A stretch of DNA of 64,000 nt from Petrosia ficiformis. Taxonomy: Eukaryota > Porifera > Demospongiae > Haplosclerida > Petrosiidae. The position numbers and the translations under genes were made by a program. The notes under the pieces are model-generated. The model worked only from the letters and a program-made list of their open reading frames with translations, did no database searches and was not told where the DNA came from. The stretch's first letter is position 1. The number at the start of each line of letters is the position of its first letter. Positions 37,301 through 48,900 of this stretch are shown in pieces. The stretch lies in contig OX345636.1 in NCBI GenBank assembly GCA_947044365.1, positions 30,112,466 through 30,176,465 on the forward strand, in the 5' to 3' direction.

Positions 37301-40300
37301 CACAATAGGTGTGGTTTAATATATACCATCAGCGAACTCATTGAGTAGAGCATTGCATTCAGAGTCTTGAAGCATTAGGTAACAAAGATGATCCTGCTTC
37401 ATTGTAGGTTTGGTATCTTGGATTGTTAATATAATTGATCATGATAGTGAGCCAGTACTAGATCTAGAAGGATTGGAGTTTTGTGAAAATGCTCTACCTG
37501 GGCAAGCTTTCATCATCATATCTGGTGTGACTGATAGGAACATTTACAGTATATATGATCTCTAGCTTCTGCAGACTATACCAAAAACATGTAGATCAAT
37601 ATTCTAAATCTTGCAATTAATGACATAACCACATTCATTTTTGAACTTCAGACAAAATTGGTCCGGGCAAAACCAGACCAACTGGGCTGTTTGCTATAGC
37701 CTTGAACTAAAGGTCACTCATGTTCACTTGGACCTTCGAAACATTTTCATATCTTTAGTGTGGAAATGACCAACAGTAATGTTTCATGCACCATTTTCAC
37801 ATTATTATCCTTCCCATTCTTTTTTTAAGTTGTACAATTTCTGTTTATAGCTGTGTTATTGAATTACAATATAATCATGTATTAACATTATGATATTAAA
37901 CTATACACTGTAGTATATATGTCATCTGATCCTAATGTTGAGGTCATGGTGCATGTGAACAAACTTTACAATAGCCTTGAATTACACCATATACATGTAC
38001 TTTAGGCTATGTTGTTTATACATCCTGTTTATCAGTCTGCAGTAAATATTCTGTTTTTCTACAGGTTACAACAAACACTTGAGCAGTTAGAATCTTTGCA
38101 GAGTACAAATGCTATTTTAAGTATGCATCTTGATGAATCTAAGGAAGTTAGTTTGTAAATTATATTATATTGTGTGCTTGGATATTTGTTGAGTTATAGG
38201 AATAACTATTACTTATAACACACTTACATGTATAGGTACCTATTTTATTATATACATGAGTATAATAACCATTCATGTCGCATTTTTCTTTGTGACCTAA
38301 TCTTCAAAAAGCAAGCAGAAGTCCTACCAAGGTAGGCAAACAGCAACTGTGAATCATGATAATAGCCACTAGTGCAGAGCCCAACATGTCTCATCTTTTT
38401 TGTTTTTTTAAAACATATATACTATAACTCTCCTATTTGGCAAGTGTTAATTAACAGAAAAAGACAACCATTACAATCATTACTTCATCTCTGAAGTCTA
38501 GTGTAGTTGCTACTAATCTTCCAATGTTTTGGTGTAATGCATATATATACATGTATATACATATATATACATGTATATACATATATATACATGTATATAC
38601 ATGTATATACATATATATACATGTATATACATGTATATACATATATATACATATATATACATGCATATACATGTATATACATGTATATACATATATATGT
38701 AATATACCTTAGCAGCAAAATTAAAATAACCACTTCCATATAACAACCCTACATACATGTAAGTATACTTTCTTTTTTTATACTCAACAGCTATACTTAT
38801 GTAGGGTTGTTATATGGAAGTGGTTAGTTTAATTTTGTTGCTAAGGTACCATCCCAATCTTGTTCCTGTGCTTTTTCGGTTTTGATATCCCTACATTTCC
38901 TTCATTTTTTGGAAAATGTTTTTATTATTCTTTACAATATTACATGTACAGCTATGTTTATATTAGGAGTGTGAATTAAAGAATGATCAAATATCAAGAA
39001 CAAACATCCATATATCAGAACTAGATGATGAGTTAAAGAGAACTAGAGATCAACTAAGAACCGAGAGAGAGAAGTGGGATAAGCAAAGAAGAGACAGTGA
39101 ACATGTAAGTTGTGTATTACATGTAGGTGCACATTCACCTGCATTTTGACAACATGCATTGTGAATAAAAATAGATTTTTTGATTTAGTATAGTCAGGGG
39201 TGTGGAAACATTGAGCCAACTGCCGGACATTTTGACCTATATTCACCACTCCTGTCCTGCTCCTCATATACTTTGTTTACAGCTCAGTTTCAATTTACTG
39301 GACATTCACTATATTTATCGAACAATGTCCTGTATGACTGGCTGTTTCCACACCACTGAGTATAGTAATGAATACACACTTAGATGTTGGGTATTGTTCA
39401 TTACTTATTTGTAGTGCTGGCAGGCATGAATGCCCATGACATGGCAATGTTATATATGTACATTATGCCACTTGATGTCAGGATATGACATTGTATGTAT
39501 ATCATTATATCTTGACAGGACTACCTAATTACTATGCTTTTCATATTTTGTCTACTGAATCATTGTGCTCTCCATTAGTTGTGAATGATTACAGGGGAAC
39601 CCCTCTATTGTGGACAGCATTGGGACAAATATAAGTGTCCTGATTACAGGGGTATCCTCATTTCAGGGGTTAATTTATATTATAAAGCACAGTTTGGGAA
39701 ATTTGCAAGTGTCCTTAATACAGAGGTGTCCTCATTTCAGGGTGTCCTTAATAGAGGGGTTTCACTGTATTTTCTTTTTGCTGTAGGAAGTATTAGCTAT
39801 GGCACAACTGATAGAACACTTGAGAAAAGAACTAGAAGATGGTAAAAACACAAAGAAACGTCAAACAATTAGTAATGCTGATTTGAGATCTGCTGAAATT
39901 ATGTCACTAAAAAGAGTAAGTCTATTACAAGTTTTATAACTATCATTGTAATTATACTATGTAAATATTACTGCTGAGAAAATGACTTTGAATAAATCTT
40001 CATTTTCATACATGTATTACCTTTTGTAACAAACTTTGTCGCTTGACAGTGCCTATTGCAAACAAAAAGATTTACATGAAAGGAATATACATAATTATAG
40101 TACAGTTATATTGATACTATACTTTTTAGAAATCCTTTTGATTCATTCTAAAAGGCTTTGCAAAATACATGTACATGTAGCTACAACATGCAGTGTACAC
40201 ATACTGCTTTGTCTGAGAAACCATCGTAACTGACACATCCCCAGACTTAAATGTCTTATAGTACTGTTCTTCACTACAATGTGTGTATGTCTTAAGCTGC

Positions 40301-42785
40301 TGGAGAACACGTGTAGCTTTCACTTGATATATACATGTAACTCCAAGTGCGAAAAAACAATCTAAAATTTGAATAGCTTATTAAAAATACACAAGATTTC
40401 CTTTTGAAGAAGAAATTAATTGTAGATGTGCACAATCTTAGAGCATGAAAGTATTAAACTTTACTTAATACCAAGGAAACAAAATATCGATCTATTTACA
40501 GATGGATGTTCTCTATTTAAATTAATTACTAGCAATCGTTTAAGAGACAATAATTACAAGAGGCTTTTAGTACGAAATTCTATAGTTCTGTGTACTAGTT
40601 TTCTGAAATACTTTTTTTACTTTTGTACAGGAAATTAAGATTCTTAAAGAAGATAATAATCGGGTCAGTGCTCAGTTACTACAACATGGAAAAGTGCTGG
40701 TTAATCAGAAACCAAAATCATTAGCTCAAGAATTACGAGATGCTCCAAGAGGAGATGTAAGTTACATGTTATTCATACAACAGATAAGATTCATTAGGCT
40801 TGTCCTTGCTTTAGTTAGATACACATTGTCAAGCATATACTGAATATAATTTAAGTTTTCTGCATGACTCCATACATGATTTGTGCATGCTACAAATATA
40901 CTGCTGCTTTGAAATACAGAAATAATTATATTCAGCTATTCCAAGGGTACACCATATCGAGGAGCAATTTTTTTTTAATCCCCCTTAGGGAAGTCATTAA
41001 ATTTAGTTAATCGCTCTCAACACAACAAATTAAATTACCAAATCAGTAAATGAGGTTCCTAAATACCTCTCAAGACAAGTAATTGAATTCCTTAGTCATT
41101 AATAACTTGACTCCAGTCATAATTAGTTAATATCAATGACACCCTAAACATACCTTCTCAAGACATAATTATAGCCTCTTCAATAGGGGTGTACCCTTAA
41201 TAATCTGTTTGGTTAGATATTCATATAATATGCATGCATGCATTGAATAATTATTTATAAGCTAGCTAATACCATCAAAAAACTAACGAGAATAATATTT
41301 AATTATAAAAATGAGACATCAAAACTATAATTACAGTAATGTAAGATATCTAATTCTGTCAGAGGGCAATTCATTTCTGGAAATTGAAGATTTCTCTGAC
41401 TTTGTTGCAGTCTAAGTTTGATTTATAAACTATTTATTGCTGCAATGAATAACATTATGTGCAAGTCTTTTATTATAGCAGACAGTAAAATCATAAAGTG
41501 TTTATTCTTAAATTGCCCTATATATATATGTAATGGGATTGCCCCACATTGCTTTACACAATTATACTTGTGTAGTGTTACATGGAAGCAGTTTATTTGC
41601 TGAGGTACCATCCCAATCTTTGTGTGTGCTTCTTTGGTTTTGATGTTCGGTACAAAAATCAGTTTAATAAACTCAAAATTCAAACAGTTAAACAGTTAAA
41701 CTATATGTACACATTTATGGCTTATAAAATATAGAAGTAACAAACTAGGCTATGACTGCTCTTGACTATTAACCACCCTGTGAGGCTACTGTTCTTAATG
41801 TGTTGTAATATTCTCATACCTAAAAACAGACAAACGTATATCCTATACATACATGTAGTTTGCAGCAGAGTTTTGAAGTTATAAAGTATACTGAAAATTT
41901 CACGGCTAATAAAAATAGTTAACTCCAACACCACATGTGCTAGAACTGCATTGTATAATCATTACAGCACTACATTGCTCAAAATAACGTCCAGCATTTT
42001 CCAGACATTTTACCTACATGTATTTGTCAAAACAAAATTGCGGGACAAATTGTCTGATTAGTTAGAAGAATAATAAGAACAGTAGCTTCACAGTGAGGCT
42101 ATTAATCAAGAGCAGTCATAGCCTAGTGTTTTACTTCAATATGTCGTAAGCCATAAATGGGTACAATGCTGGTTTGTGAGACTTGTTTTCAGAACAACTT
42201 GCTGGTAAAATATTGTTTTGTCCAGATATTTCGGCTGAACACTTTCAAAAACTATTTTGAGCACTGTAGTCACCATGATGCTAAACATCAAAGTTACAAA
42301 CAGTGCTATATTTTCAATATATAATACAGTTTGTACCACATGATGTTGTTCACGGCACTAAAAACACCTCACAGGTTTAGTGAAAGTGATATCGATTATG
42401 CTAATTATTCCAGAAGACATACTTTGCAAGCATGTGATGGCAAATAATGTACAATATGGAAATGATAGGGGCCTTTTTGATCATCAAATGGGAGGAGTTT
42501 CCTGTATTAATTAACTTAATTAGCCTAGTTACTTCCGCTGATTTTAATCGATCATCAATCGACTTGGAGTTATTGATAATCAATTTCAGAATCTCAGCCG
42601 ATTCCCAGCCCTAGTAATAATACAAGAGTTATTGTAGGATATTGTTAATTATTATGACTTTCTTTCTTTAGATCATGAGAGCTCTAAAAGAACAAGAAAC
42701 ACTTAATGAGCGCCTTAAGTCATATATCGAAGGTCTATTAGTTACAATTTTAGATAAACATCCTGAATTATTGGAAATAAAATAA
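26622..42785 (+). CDS. RAB11FIP3/4: Rab11 family-interacting protein, class II (RAB11FIP3/4-like), complete
   Basis: Fifteen plus-strand exons: 26622-26759, 29356-29449, 30495-30565, 32518-32630, 33401-33478, 34109-34159, 34538-34673, 35716-35819, 36689-36779, 36863-36912, 38065-38146, 38967-39104, 39787-39915, 40631-40756, 42672-42785. All phases agree: 504 residues. Residues ~21-32 form a canonical EF-hand loop ([12 protein letters not shown]); a second loop ([12 protein letters not shown]) ends in Asn instead of Glu. Residues ~78-240 are Ser-rich linker, ~240-460 coiled coil. The C-terminus ([20 protein letters not shown] then PELLEIK) is the FIP Rab-binding domain. Class II FIPs dimerise and bind Rab11 (and Arf) on recycling endosomes, acting in membrane delivery and cytokinesis. 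Human relatives are about 640-760 residues, so this one is short in the linker. Exon 5 has two usable acceptors three bases apart. Exons 7 and 11 use weaker donors (gtggct, gttagt). Confidence 0.93.
27165..27990. repeat. 18-bp minisatellite, about 45 units
   Basis: Unit TGTATTATGCATCTGTCC with variants (Y at several positions, occasional 12-base units) in intron 1 of the RAB11FIP-like gene. Because 18 is a multiple of three, several frames on both strands stay open and give long artificial Cys/Tyr/His-rich frames. I do not regard these as genes. Confidence 0.95.
28733..28946 (-). mobile_element. tRNA-derived SINE, family 2
   Basis: On the minus strand a head of GGGGGTTCTAGTGGCCTACT then GG contains an A-box-like TGGCCTACTGG and a B-box-like GGTTCTAGCCC about 35 bases later. 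A unique ~150-base body follows toward 28733. This spacing is that of a pol III internal promoter. It lies in RAB11FIP intron 1. Confidence 0.65.
31540..32115. repeat. ACATGTACATG simple repeat cluster with embedded SINE
   Basis: Short palindromic units (GTACATGTAC, TACTGTACATGACTGCATG) repeated on both sides of the SINE at 31788-31941. The two halves look like one array split by the SINE insertion. Confidence 0.7.
31788..31941 (+). mobile_element. tRNA-derived SINE, family 1, copy 1
   Basis: 31802-31874 folds like a tRNA: acceptor GTCTTGG/CTGAGGC, A box TAGCTCAGTTGG, anticodon-arm TCTGT/ACAGA with GGA in the loop, B box GGTTCGAATCC. It is followed by ~45 bases and a CTTT tail, so it is a SINE and not a working tRNA gene. 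CTGAGGC of the acceptor is repeated inverted as GCCTCAGG before the tail. Confidence 0.85.
32682..32827 (+). mobile_element. tRNA-derived SINE, family 1, copy 2
   Basis: Same organisation as the copy 750 bases upstream, with acceptor GCCTTGG/CTGAGGC, a one-base insertion in the D-loop (GTTAGTAAGAGC) and a weakened B box (GGATTCAAATCC). It ends in CTTTCTTTC. Confidence 0.85.
32893..33215 (-). repeat. Dispersed repeat family R1, minus copy
   Basis: Inverted relative to 52675-53011: 'agtatccttatgattgcttt' at the left, 'gaatgatgcaacttccttta' at the right. In RAB11FIP intron 4. Confidence 0.75.
33745..33872. repeat. 40-bp tandem repeat, three units
   Basis: Unit 'tacatacatataattttact' + 'actggtaatacatgtgcatg' repeated three times with small changes, in RAB11FIP intron 5. 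Confidence 0.85.
34201..34410. repeat. Microsatellites and a short inverted repeat
   Basis: A CTAT run (34199-34218), a GT run of about 60 bases (34268-34331), then 'agccagactcctccccttt' and an imperfect inverse 'gaggggtagtgtctggct', reminiscent of the TIR of elements A and B. In RAB11FIP intron 6. Confidence 0.6.
34699..34829. repeat. Local ~130-bp direct duplication, copy 1
   Basis: Nearly identical to 35910-36036 ('gtaggagtgggtgatagtag' through 'gatgtgtatttgacattgtc'), with one copy in each of RAB11FIP introns 7 and 8. Confidence 0.85.
35276..35627 (-). repeat. Dispersed repeat, copy 2 (inverted to 15398-15767)
   Basis: Shares long stretches with the copy in the TRAF-like gene, in opposite orientation; it lies in RAB11FIP intron 7. 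Many scattered substitutions suggest both copies are old. Confidence 0.7.
36054..36308 (-). mobile_element. MITE family R2, copy with both ends
   Basis: Ends 'ttcacattcacgatgtcctc' and 'gaggtcatggtgaatgtgaa' are imperfect inverted repeats of about 25 bases. Related copies: 37715-37968, 51631-51880, and a partial one at 25867-26010. Confidence 0.7.
36955..37261. mobile_element. hAT-like MITE with 8-bp target duplication
   Basis: Ends TAGAGCTGGGAATCG and its near inverse (cccagcccta) bound 307 bp. ATTTAAAG is repeated directly at 36947-36954 and 37262-37269. An 8-bp duplication is typical of hAT transposons. A truncated inverted relative is at about 42388-42613. Confidence 0.8.
37715..37968 (+). 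mobile_element. MITE family R2, further copy
   Basis: Starts 'actcatgttcacttggacct' and ends 'gaggtcatggtgcatgtgaa', matching the R2 ends, with the shared core 'attgaattacaatataatca'. In RAB11FIP intron 10. Confidence 0.6.
38538..38700. repeat. ATATACATGTAT simple repeat
   Basis: About 160 bases of 6- and 12-base units of 'atatacatgtat' in RAB11FIP intron 11. Open in several frames on both strands; not coding. Confidence 0.9.
38706..38850. mobile_element. Foldback hairpin element, best copy
   Basis: Left arm 'accttagcagcaaaattaaa' ... 'ccatataacaaccctacat' and right arm its inverse ('atgtagggttgttatatgga' ... 'ttgttgctaaggt') pair over about 55 bases with a short centre. Two-armed relatives: 44415-44555 and 44953-45062; one-armed pieces at 20080-20165, 41560-41640 and 50125-50235. 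Confidence 0.8.
40946..41198. mobile_element. Short TIR element in RAB11FIP intron 14
   Basis: AAGGGTACACC and GGTGTACCCTT are inverted ends about 250 bp apart. Interior AT-rich with 'taattaatg'-like words and no open frame. Confidence 0.5.
41706..42166. mobile_element. Element with ~100-base inverted ends
   Basis: From 'tgtacacatttatggctta' through 'aggctatgactgctcttga' and 'gtgaggctactgttctta' the left end is inverted at the right (42060-42166). About 460 bp, no coding content; in RAB11FIP intron 14. Confidence 0.7.
42388..42613. mobile_element. Truncated hAT-like MITE
   Basis: Inverted relative of 36955-37261 (shared 'gggaggagtttcctgtatta' and end 'cgattcccagcccta'). Its other end is missing. 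Confidence 0.65.
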
Positions 42786-42786
42786 A
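42776..42786 (+). promoter_or_regulatory. Polyadenylation signals of the RAB11FIP-like gene
   Basis: Two overlapping AATAAA hexamers run across the stop codon (TAA at 42783-42785), followed by a T/GT-rich stretch at 42808-42835. This would make a very short 3' UTR. Confidence 0.5.
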
Positions 42787-43509
42787 ATACTTCAGCATTT
42801 GATTCGACAAGTTTCTTTTTTGTTTTATTGTGACAATACTATTTATTTATATTATATAATTATGATAGTTGTTGTGTATTATATTTTTTAAACCAGCTAC
42901 ATTACTAGAGAAGCTGCTGTATTATAATCATTATAATAATTATTATTTTGATGAGTGTCGTAAAATGATACTTTAATTGTTAATTAACATTCCATTTCAT
43001 TTTGATAAAACTTAAACCCAATTGAACTATCAATTATTAATTGTTCCAATTAATGCCCACAATTCATTTTGCTGACAATTTCACGAAAGTATCACAACAA
43101 ATATCCTCCCAACAATTTTCATGTTTTTGATTTCCTCATTTGTCTGCTTGCTTAATTAAATTGAATTTGTCACACATCTACTGGTCAACAATTTTATTTT
43201 AATAAAAGTTGTCTGAGTTTGAAAGTCATTCACCCACCATTGACCTTTCCAATTCAATGATTATTTCATTTTTTTTCTTCAAATTTTCAATCCTTATTTT
43301 GTTTGTCCTTTGTGCCAAATGTCATCTATCATATAAATTTTTTTTTTCATAAATCACAGTCTCATATTCACTCAGTCAGGCAATGACTTCATTCACAACT
43401 GTTCAGTAGATTTAGATTCATGGTCACGTGCCCACATACTTTGTACGTACGTTAATTAATAATGAGGTGGAGTTTCATAACTTTAAGTCTACTACTAGTC
43501 TAGTCGACG
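42786..43509. other. Intergenic, RAB11FIP-like to adenylyl cyclase
   Basis: Same-strand neighbours 724 bp apart. AT-rich with no repeat or gene recognised; it should hold the cyclase promoter if exon 1 is not preceded by a noncoding exon. Confidence 0.5.
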
Positions 43510-45891
43510 ATGGCTGCTTATCACGTCGATGATGGAGATAGTATAGTGCTTGATCACAGACAGTCGGTCCCTACAAGATCAGATAAATCTGTTGTATCTC
43601 TAGCCAGTGTCCAAGAAGATGAAGAAAACAAGAATGGAACACGTAAATCGAGTGAATGGGCAATACGACCATTGAAAGTAAAATTTAAAATTAAAGAGCT
43701 AGAGAAGATCTATAAACGTTCTGTCTACAGACAGCAACAACAGTTATTAATATTTGTGTGTATTTTAGAAGTCTTCATCTCTATATTAGTATTTCTGGTC
43801 TTTCTTGGAAGACGCAAGGTATGTTGACAATATTATTGTGTATATATATATATATATAATTATATATATATATATAATATATATGTGACCGGCTCTGCGA
43901 AAACCAGTCTTATGGATCAAGATTTCAAAATTGATTTTTTTGTCTTACCTGAATAGAGCATTAAATTAGCTCTAGAATGATATACTATACATCCCAATCA
44001 CAAAGCTACAGTGAGCGATTAAACCATGGTAATCACAAATACTTTATTTGGAGAAAAACGCAATTAAATTAAATTTTTAACCATTAAAATTAATGATTAA
44101 CAATTTATATAGCGAGGTCTCTAAGACTTGCTAAAGGTATCAGAAGACAGGTAAGACATTTGTGAAGCTTTTTATGTAATAAAACAGTGATCGCCCAAAT
44201 AATTCAGAACTGAGTATTTTTGATCATACATGTATCTCCAAATTATATTTTGATCCATAAGACTGGTTTTCGCAGAGCCGGTCACATATATATATATATT
44301 ATATTATTATATATAATATTATACAAGAATAATAAAAATCATTTTAAAAAATGAAAGAGTATTATGCAGGGATATATGGAAAAAGCACAAGAACAAGATA
44401 CATGTAGCTTTAACAAAATGAAATACCACTTACATGTAACAACTGTACATAAGTATCGCTTCTTGTGTTTTGCCTTTACTCTAGCTATATATACTTATGT
44501 ACGGTTTGTTATGTGGAAGTGGTATTTCATTTTGTTGCCAAAGCCATCTTGTTCCTGTGCTTATTCGGCTTTGATATATGTATCCCTACATAATACTCTT
44601 TCATTTTTTTAAATGATTTTTTATTATTCTTGTTTCTATTCTGTTTTTAAATAACTTGGTAAATTGATGATCAAATAAGCAGGAAATTTGTAAATTTTAT
44701 GCTCTCTGAGGTTGCTTCTGGGGTCCCAAAAGGCTTGTAGCTGAGATGATGTTGCATGTTGAAATACATTTGGTCTGAGATCAAAGGGGAGAAGACATCC
44801 CACCTCCCCTGTAGGAAACCCTAATTATATACATTACATAATTATACACATGTACATACACGTGTATATTTATAATTATATAATAAAAATGATAGAATAG
44901 TAGAGATCTCAAAACCCAAAAGGTATGCAAACGAGGTTGGAATGGGTAAACAGCAGGAACAAAATTAAACAAACCACTTCCATATAACCCTCATAAGTTC
45001 AGTAAAGAGCAAAAGACAAAGTAGCTGTACTTATGTAGTGGTTTGTTTAATTTTGTTCCTGCTTTCACCTGGTCCAAACTCAAACAAAATATTAGGAGAA
45101 GCTACAGTAGTTTTGCCTTTCTGAGATTATAACACGCCTCCTCATGCTATATCAGATTTATAATCGCCTAGGGATCAACAAAAGTTTTGTCTTTTGGGGA
45201 ATATATTAATTCTAATTGTGCTATATCAGATTTATGATTACCTCACCCTCGTACTCGGTGATTATAAATCTGATATAGCACTCACAGGCATGTTATAATG
45301 TATATATAATTATATAATTATTATTTAATAATTATTAATTATAATTATATTATATACAGTTATTAAACAGTGAACCAGGGTTGTTACACCTCATTTTGTT
45401 TTTACCTTGTACACGTATATATTACAATAGCTAAGTAATATATAAAATTAATGTAACTATACTAAAAATCTGTGACTGTCCATTCATGGTGAGAAGTACA
45501 TGTGCAGTATGGGTCTGATCCATTTCCACTGGGCTATAGCAAACTGAGACCTCCCAATGGCTTCTCTGGAGGTGTGGTTGGTACCAAGATGCAGAAAATT
45601 CTGTCAAGTGGTCACCATTACATTGTATATTGAAAATGTTTGGGTGTGCCGCCCCCAAACCAAAATTTGCTGCATACATGTATATAACTGACCATTTCAC
45701 TACTGTGTGGAAATAGTTAAATTTATATTGAAAAATGTATGTACTGTAAAAATGATAATGCTACATGTATCTAAAGAGTTTCTTGTTACAAACAATAAAA
45801 GCTACCACAAATTAGTTGTTATGAAAATGATCTCAAATTATCCTGGTTTGCTATTACATTATATATTTATTATTATAGTAATAAATATATT

Positions 45892-45990
<99 letters not shown>

Positions 45991-48900
45991 GTATCAAATA
46001 CTTGTAGAATAATGAATATTTTATCACAATTGGTTGGCAATATGATCTATTATGAATATAATAATATTTCTTATAATAGGCGAGTTTAGCCATGTATATG
46101 ATATACAATTACATGTTTATTGTCTCTCAAAAAGACTTGTGGTCAATTCCCAACCACTAGTTAGTGAGTGCCACTATGGAATATATTGACATACACTGTA
46201 ATGTATACATTTACATGTATATTCTAAAAGTTGTGTGATTAATTTTTAGAACAAACTTTTATAATAGAAATGGATTATTAAATTATTTATTTTAGAGAGG
46301 GGTTGAACTGGAAGGTAGTGGAAGCATCATTTTATTGAAGCAGTTGGTTTCTGGGATGAGTGACAAATCACAAGACACAGTTTTGAAACTTAAAAATCTC
46401 ATTTAAGTAAACATTAAGTAAATTACATGTACATGTGTGTAGTTGTTACCAGGCCATTCTGCAATCTCCTTGCCTTCTCAGTATAAATTATGATGTGAGG
46501 CAGTTTGTAGTATCACAAGTCATTGTTTTGTACTGAATTTATGTTTAGGAACTATTGAACAGCATGAAGCTCACTGCTCCTATATGTAGGTGTAAGGATA
46601 TACATTGTACTCCCTCAAGTTGGCTTCTGGGGCCCCAGAAGGCTGCCAGTTATATAATACTCATAAGCTGTTGTGATATAGCAGGTATTACCATGCGGGG
46701 CATGGGATTTTGATGGCAAAATTGGACAACACTCTGATAGCAAATATTCAGTATTTTTGAATTGTTTTGGGGAACAGGTTGTGTATGAAACCCTACTAGT
46801 ACAAGTATTGTATCAAAACCTCATTAAAGCATAATAGTCACACTTATGAAATTCCATAGGTCAAAAAAGTAAGCTTTCTATACTAACATTATTGTTGTCA
46901 TTTTTAAATAATAATTTAATTTTTTTATTTAAGTGGTTTCTATTGTATCACCACCAATTAAAGGTTTCTTTAAAGGCTTCTAGTAATTAGTATTTATAAT
47001 ATTACATGTAATATAATACTGTACATTTGAGTATACATGTACATGTGTATGTTAGAGTTACAGTTGTTAAATGTTTTACATTTTTACACGTTAAAATGAT
47101 ACCCTATCATGTATGTGTTCATGTGTGATAATCAAAGTACTTATGTGTAAAATGTGACTGGAAACATAATTTTATTTTTTTACATGTTTGTATCACACGT
47201 ATTACTATGATTAGAAAGTTGTGTCATTGTGTGGGGTGGAGTTTGGTGCATGTACTGTGTAGCTAATTTTCGCAATGTGACAATATTATTTCACGATACA
47301 ATTTTCACGTTCGCCAATAATGCTCACATGTACATATGTGGTGGACCCAGGTGTGACCATTATTTTCACGAATAAAATTTTTGTAGCCCGTCAGTTTTCA
47401 CCAAAAAAAACAATATACATAGCCTGTGAATATGATGACACACTTGAGCTACACTACAATCTACAGAAGAAGTAGCTTGTAGAAACTAAACACTAACCAC
47501 TCTTAGTCTAGATTAAAATACACTGCAAAGGATATACAAGACTCTTTAAACAAATAACTGTTAATGTAGTTGTTTCCTGTCATGAAAAATGTTAGCAAAG
47601 ATTAATGATGATCGACACATGAAAGCAGGCTTAGGGATACTCATATTTCTTATTTATTTGCTTTGAGACGGTGTTCTCCAGAAAATAGAGTAGATTTGTA
47701 TTTGTAACATAGTTGACCTACTTGTATTTTAGGATGATCAAGGGCATTTCCCACATAAATTGAAAGTAATTTGGTGCTACACCATGTTAGCCAGACCTAC
47801 ATGTACATGTAGGTATACTGCTTTGAGATATGAAGAAGAACATTGAATACAACATCGTATTATATAGTGATAATTCTTTAGCCATCATTTTGGTTGGCTG
47901 GAAAATGTGGAAATGCAATAACACCCATTTTTGGTTTAGCGTAATGGCTTATCAGATATCACTATCATAATATAATGTGAATATCCTGAAGTAGAAGATC
48001 AATCATTGTACTGCAAAACCTCATTACATGTAGTGTGTCATAGGAGAGAGAGATGAGAGGACAGAGAGTTGACCCACTCTGCATGGATGGGTTGAGTCTG
48101 TAAAGTGCTACATGTATACTCATCGACTCATCAAGTTTGATCTTTTGGCTTATAATTACATTTTTGCCGAGCACCTTAGTGCGAGGCAACTAATCCGGGA
48201 GTGTAGTGAAATCTCGACCTTAGTTTGTATATATATATATATATATGTGGTTCTGTCACGCTAAGGAATGCAATAATTAAACGTACGACCACAGGCACGT
48301 TAATTCGTAGACTGCATGTACTGTTGATGGCGTACTGCTCTAATGTAGAAACGAGTGAGGAACCTACATGTACAAGTGAGGGAGCTACAGCACGCCTTCG
48401 ACGCCTAGCTACACTGAGAAAAAGAAGCAAAGTGCGGGAGAGGAGAGATTAAGAGGTAGAGAACAGAAACAGCGAGATCTAGATGAGAGTGAACGACAGG
48501 CAAGACAATCCCGTGTATGTTAGCATCATCGCAAGGATCACAAGATGACAAATCACTAAATTCTCTCTTCTTTCCTGCCATTATAAGTGTCAAAGTCAAA
48601 TAATTATACCATTGTGTGACTAAAACCACACCTTTCTGGATATTAATCGACTATAGTGTAGTGCGAGCGAGGCAGTCTGCGCATACGTATTCCTAGTAAG
48701 AATATACATGTACAGTAGTCAATTACAATAAGCTGTTGTTTTTGCAACATAAATAGATACAGTGTATTATTTACATTGTCGGCAATGCTAAACATTCTTT
48801 ATGTAGTTCCTGACATGCAGAAGCGTATTTCTTTGCCTCAGCCTGAGTGTACTTCAGATATGATATCACATCATTGTGAACTTGCTACATACATTGTAAA

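Noticed and set aside
38451..38758. Several overlapping Tyr/Ile/Met/His frames
   Set aside because: Direct translation of an ATATACATGTAT array.
45707..46108. Tyr-Ile repeat frames
   Set aside because: Direct translation of a TA microsatellite.
46296..46410. Exon of the cyclase between 43818 and 50330
   Set aside because: It has a fair acceptor and correct phase for 36 codons, but meets TAA before any suitable donor and does not resemble a cyclase; could at most be an alternative 3' end.
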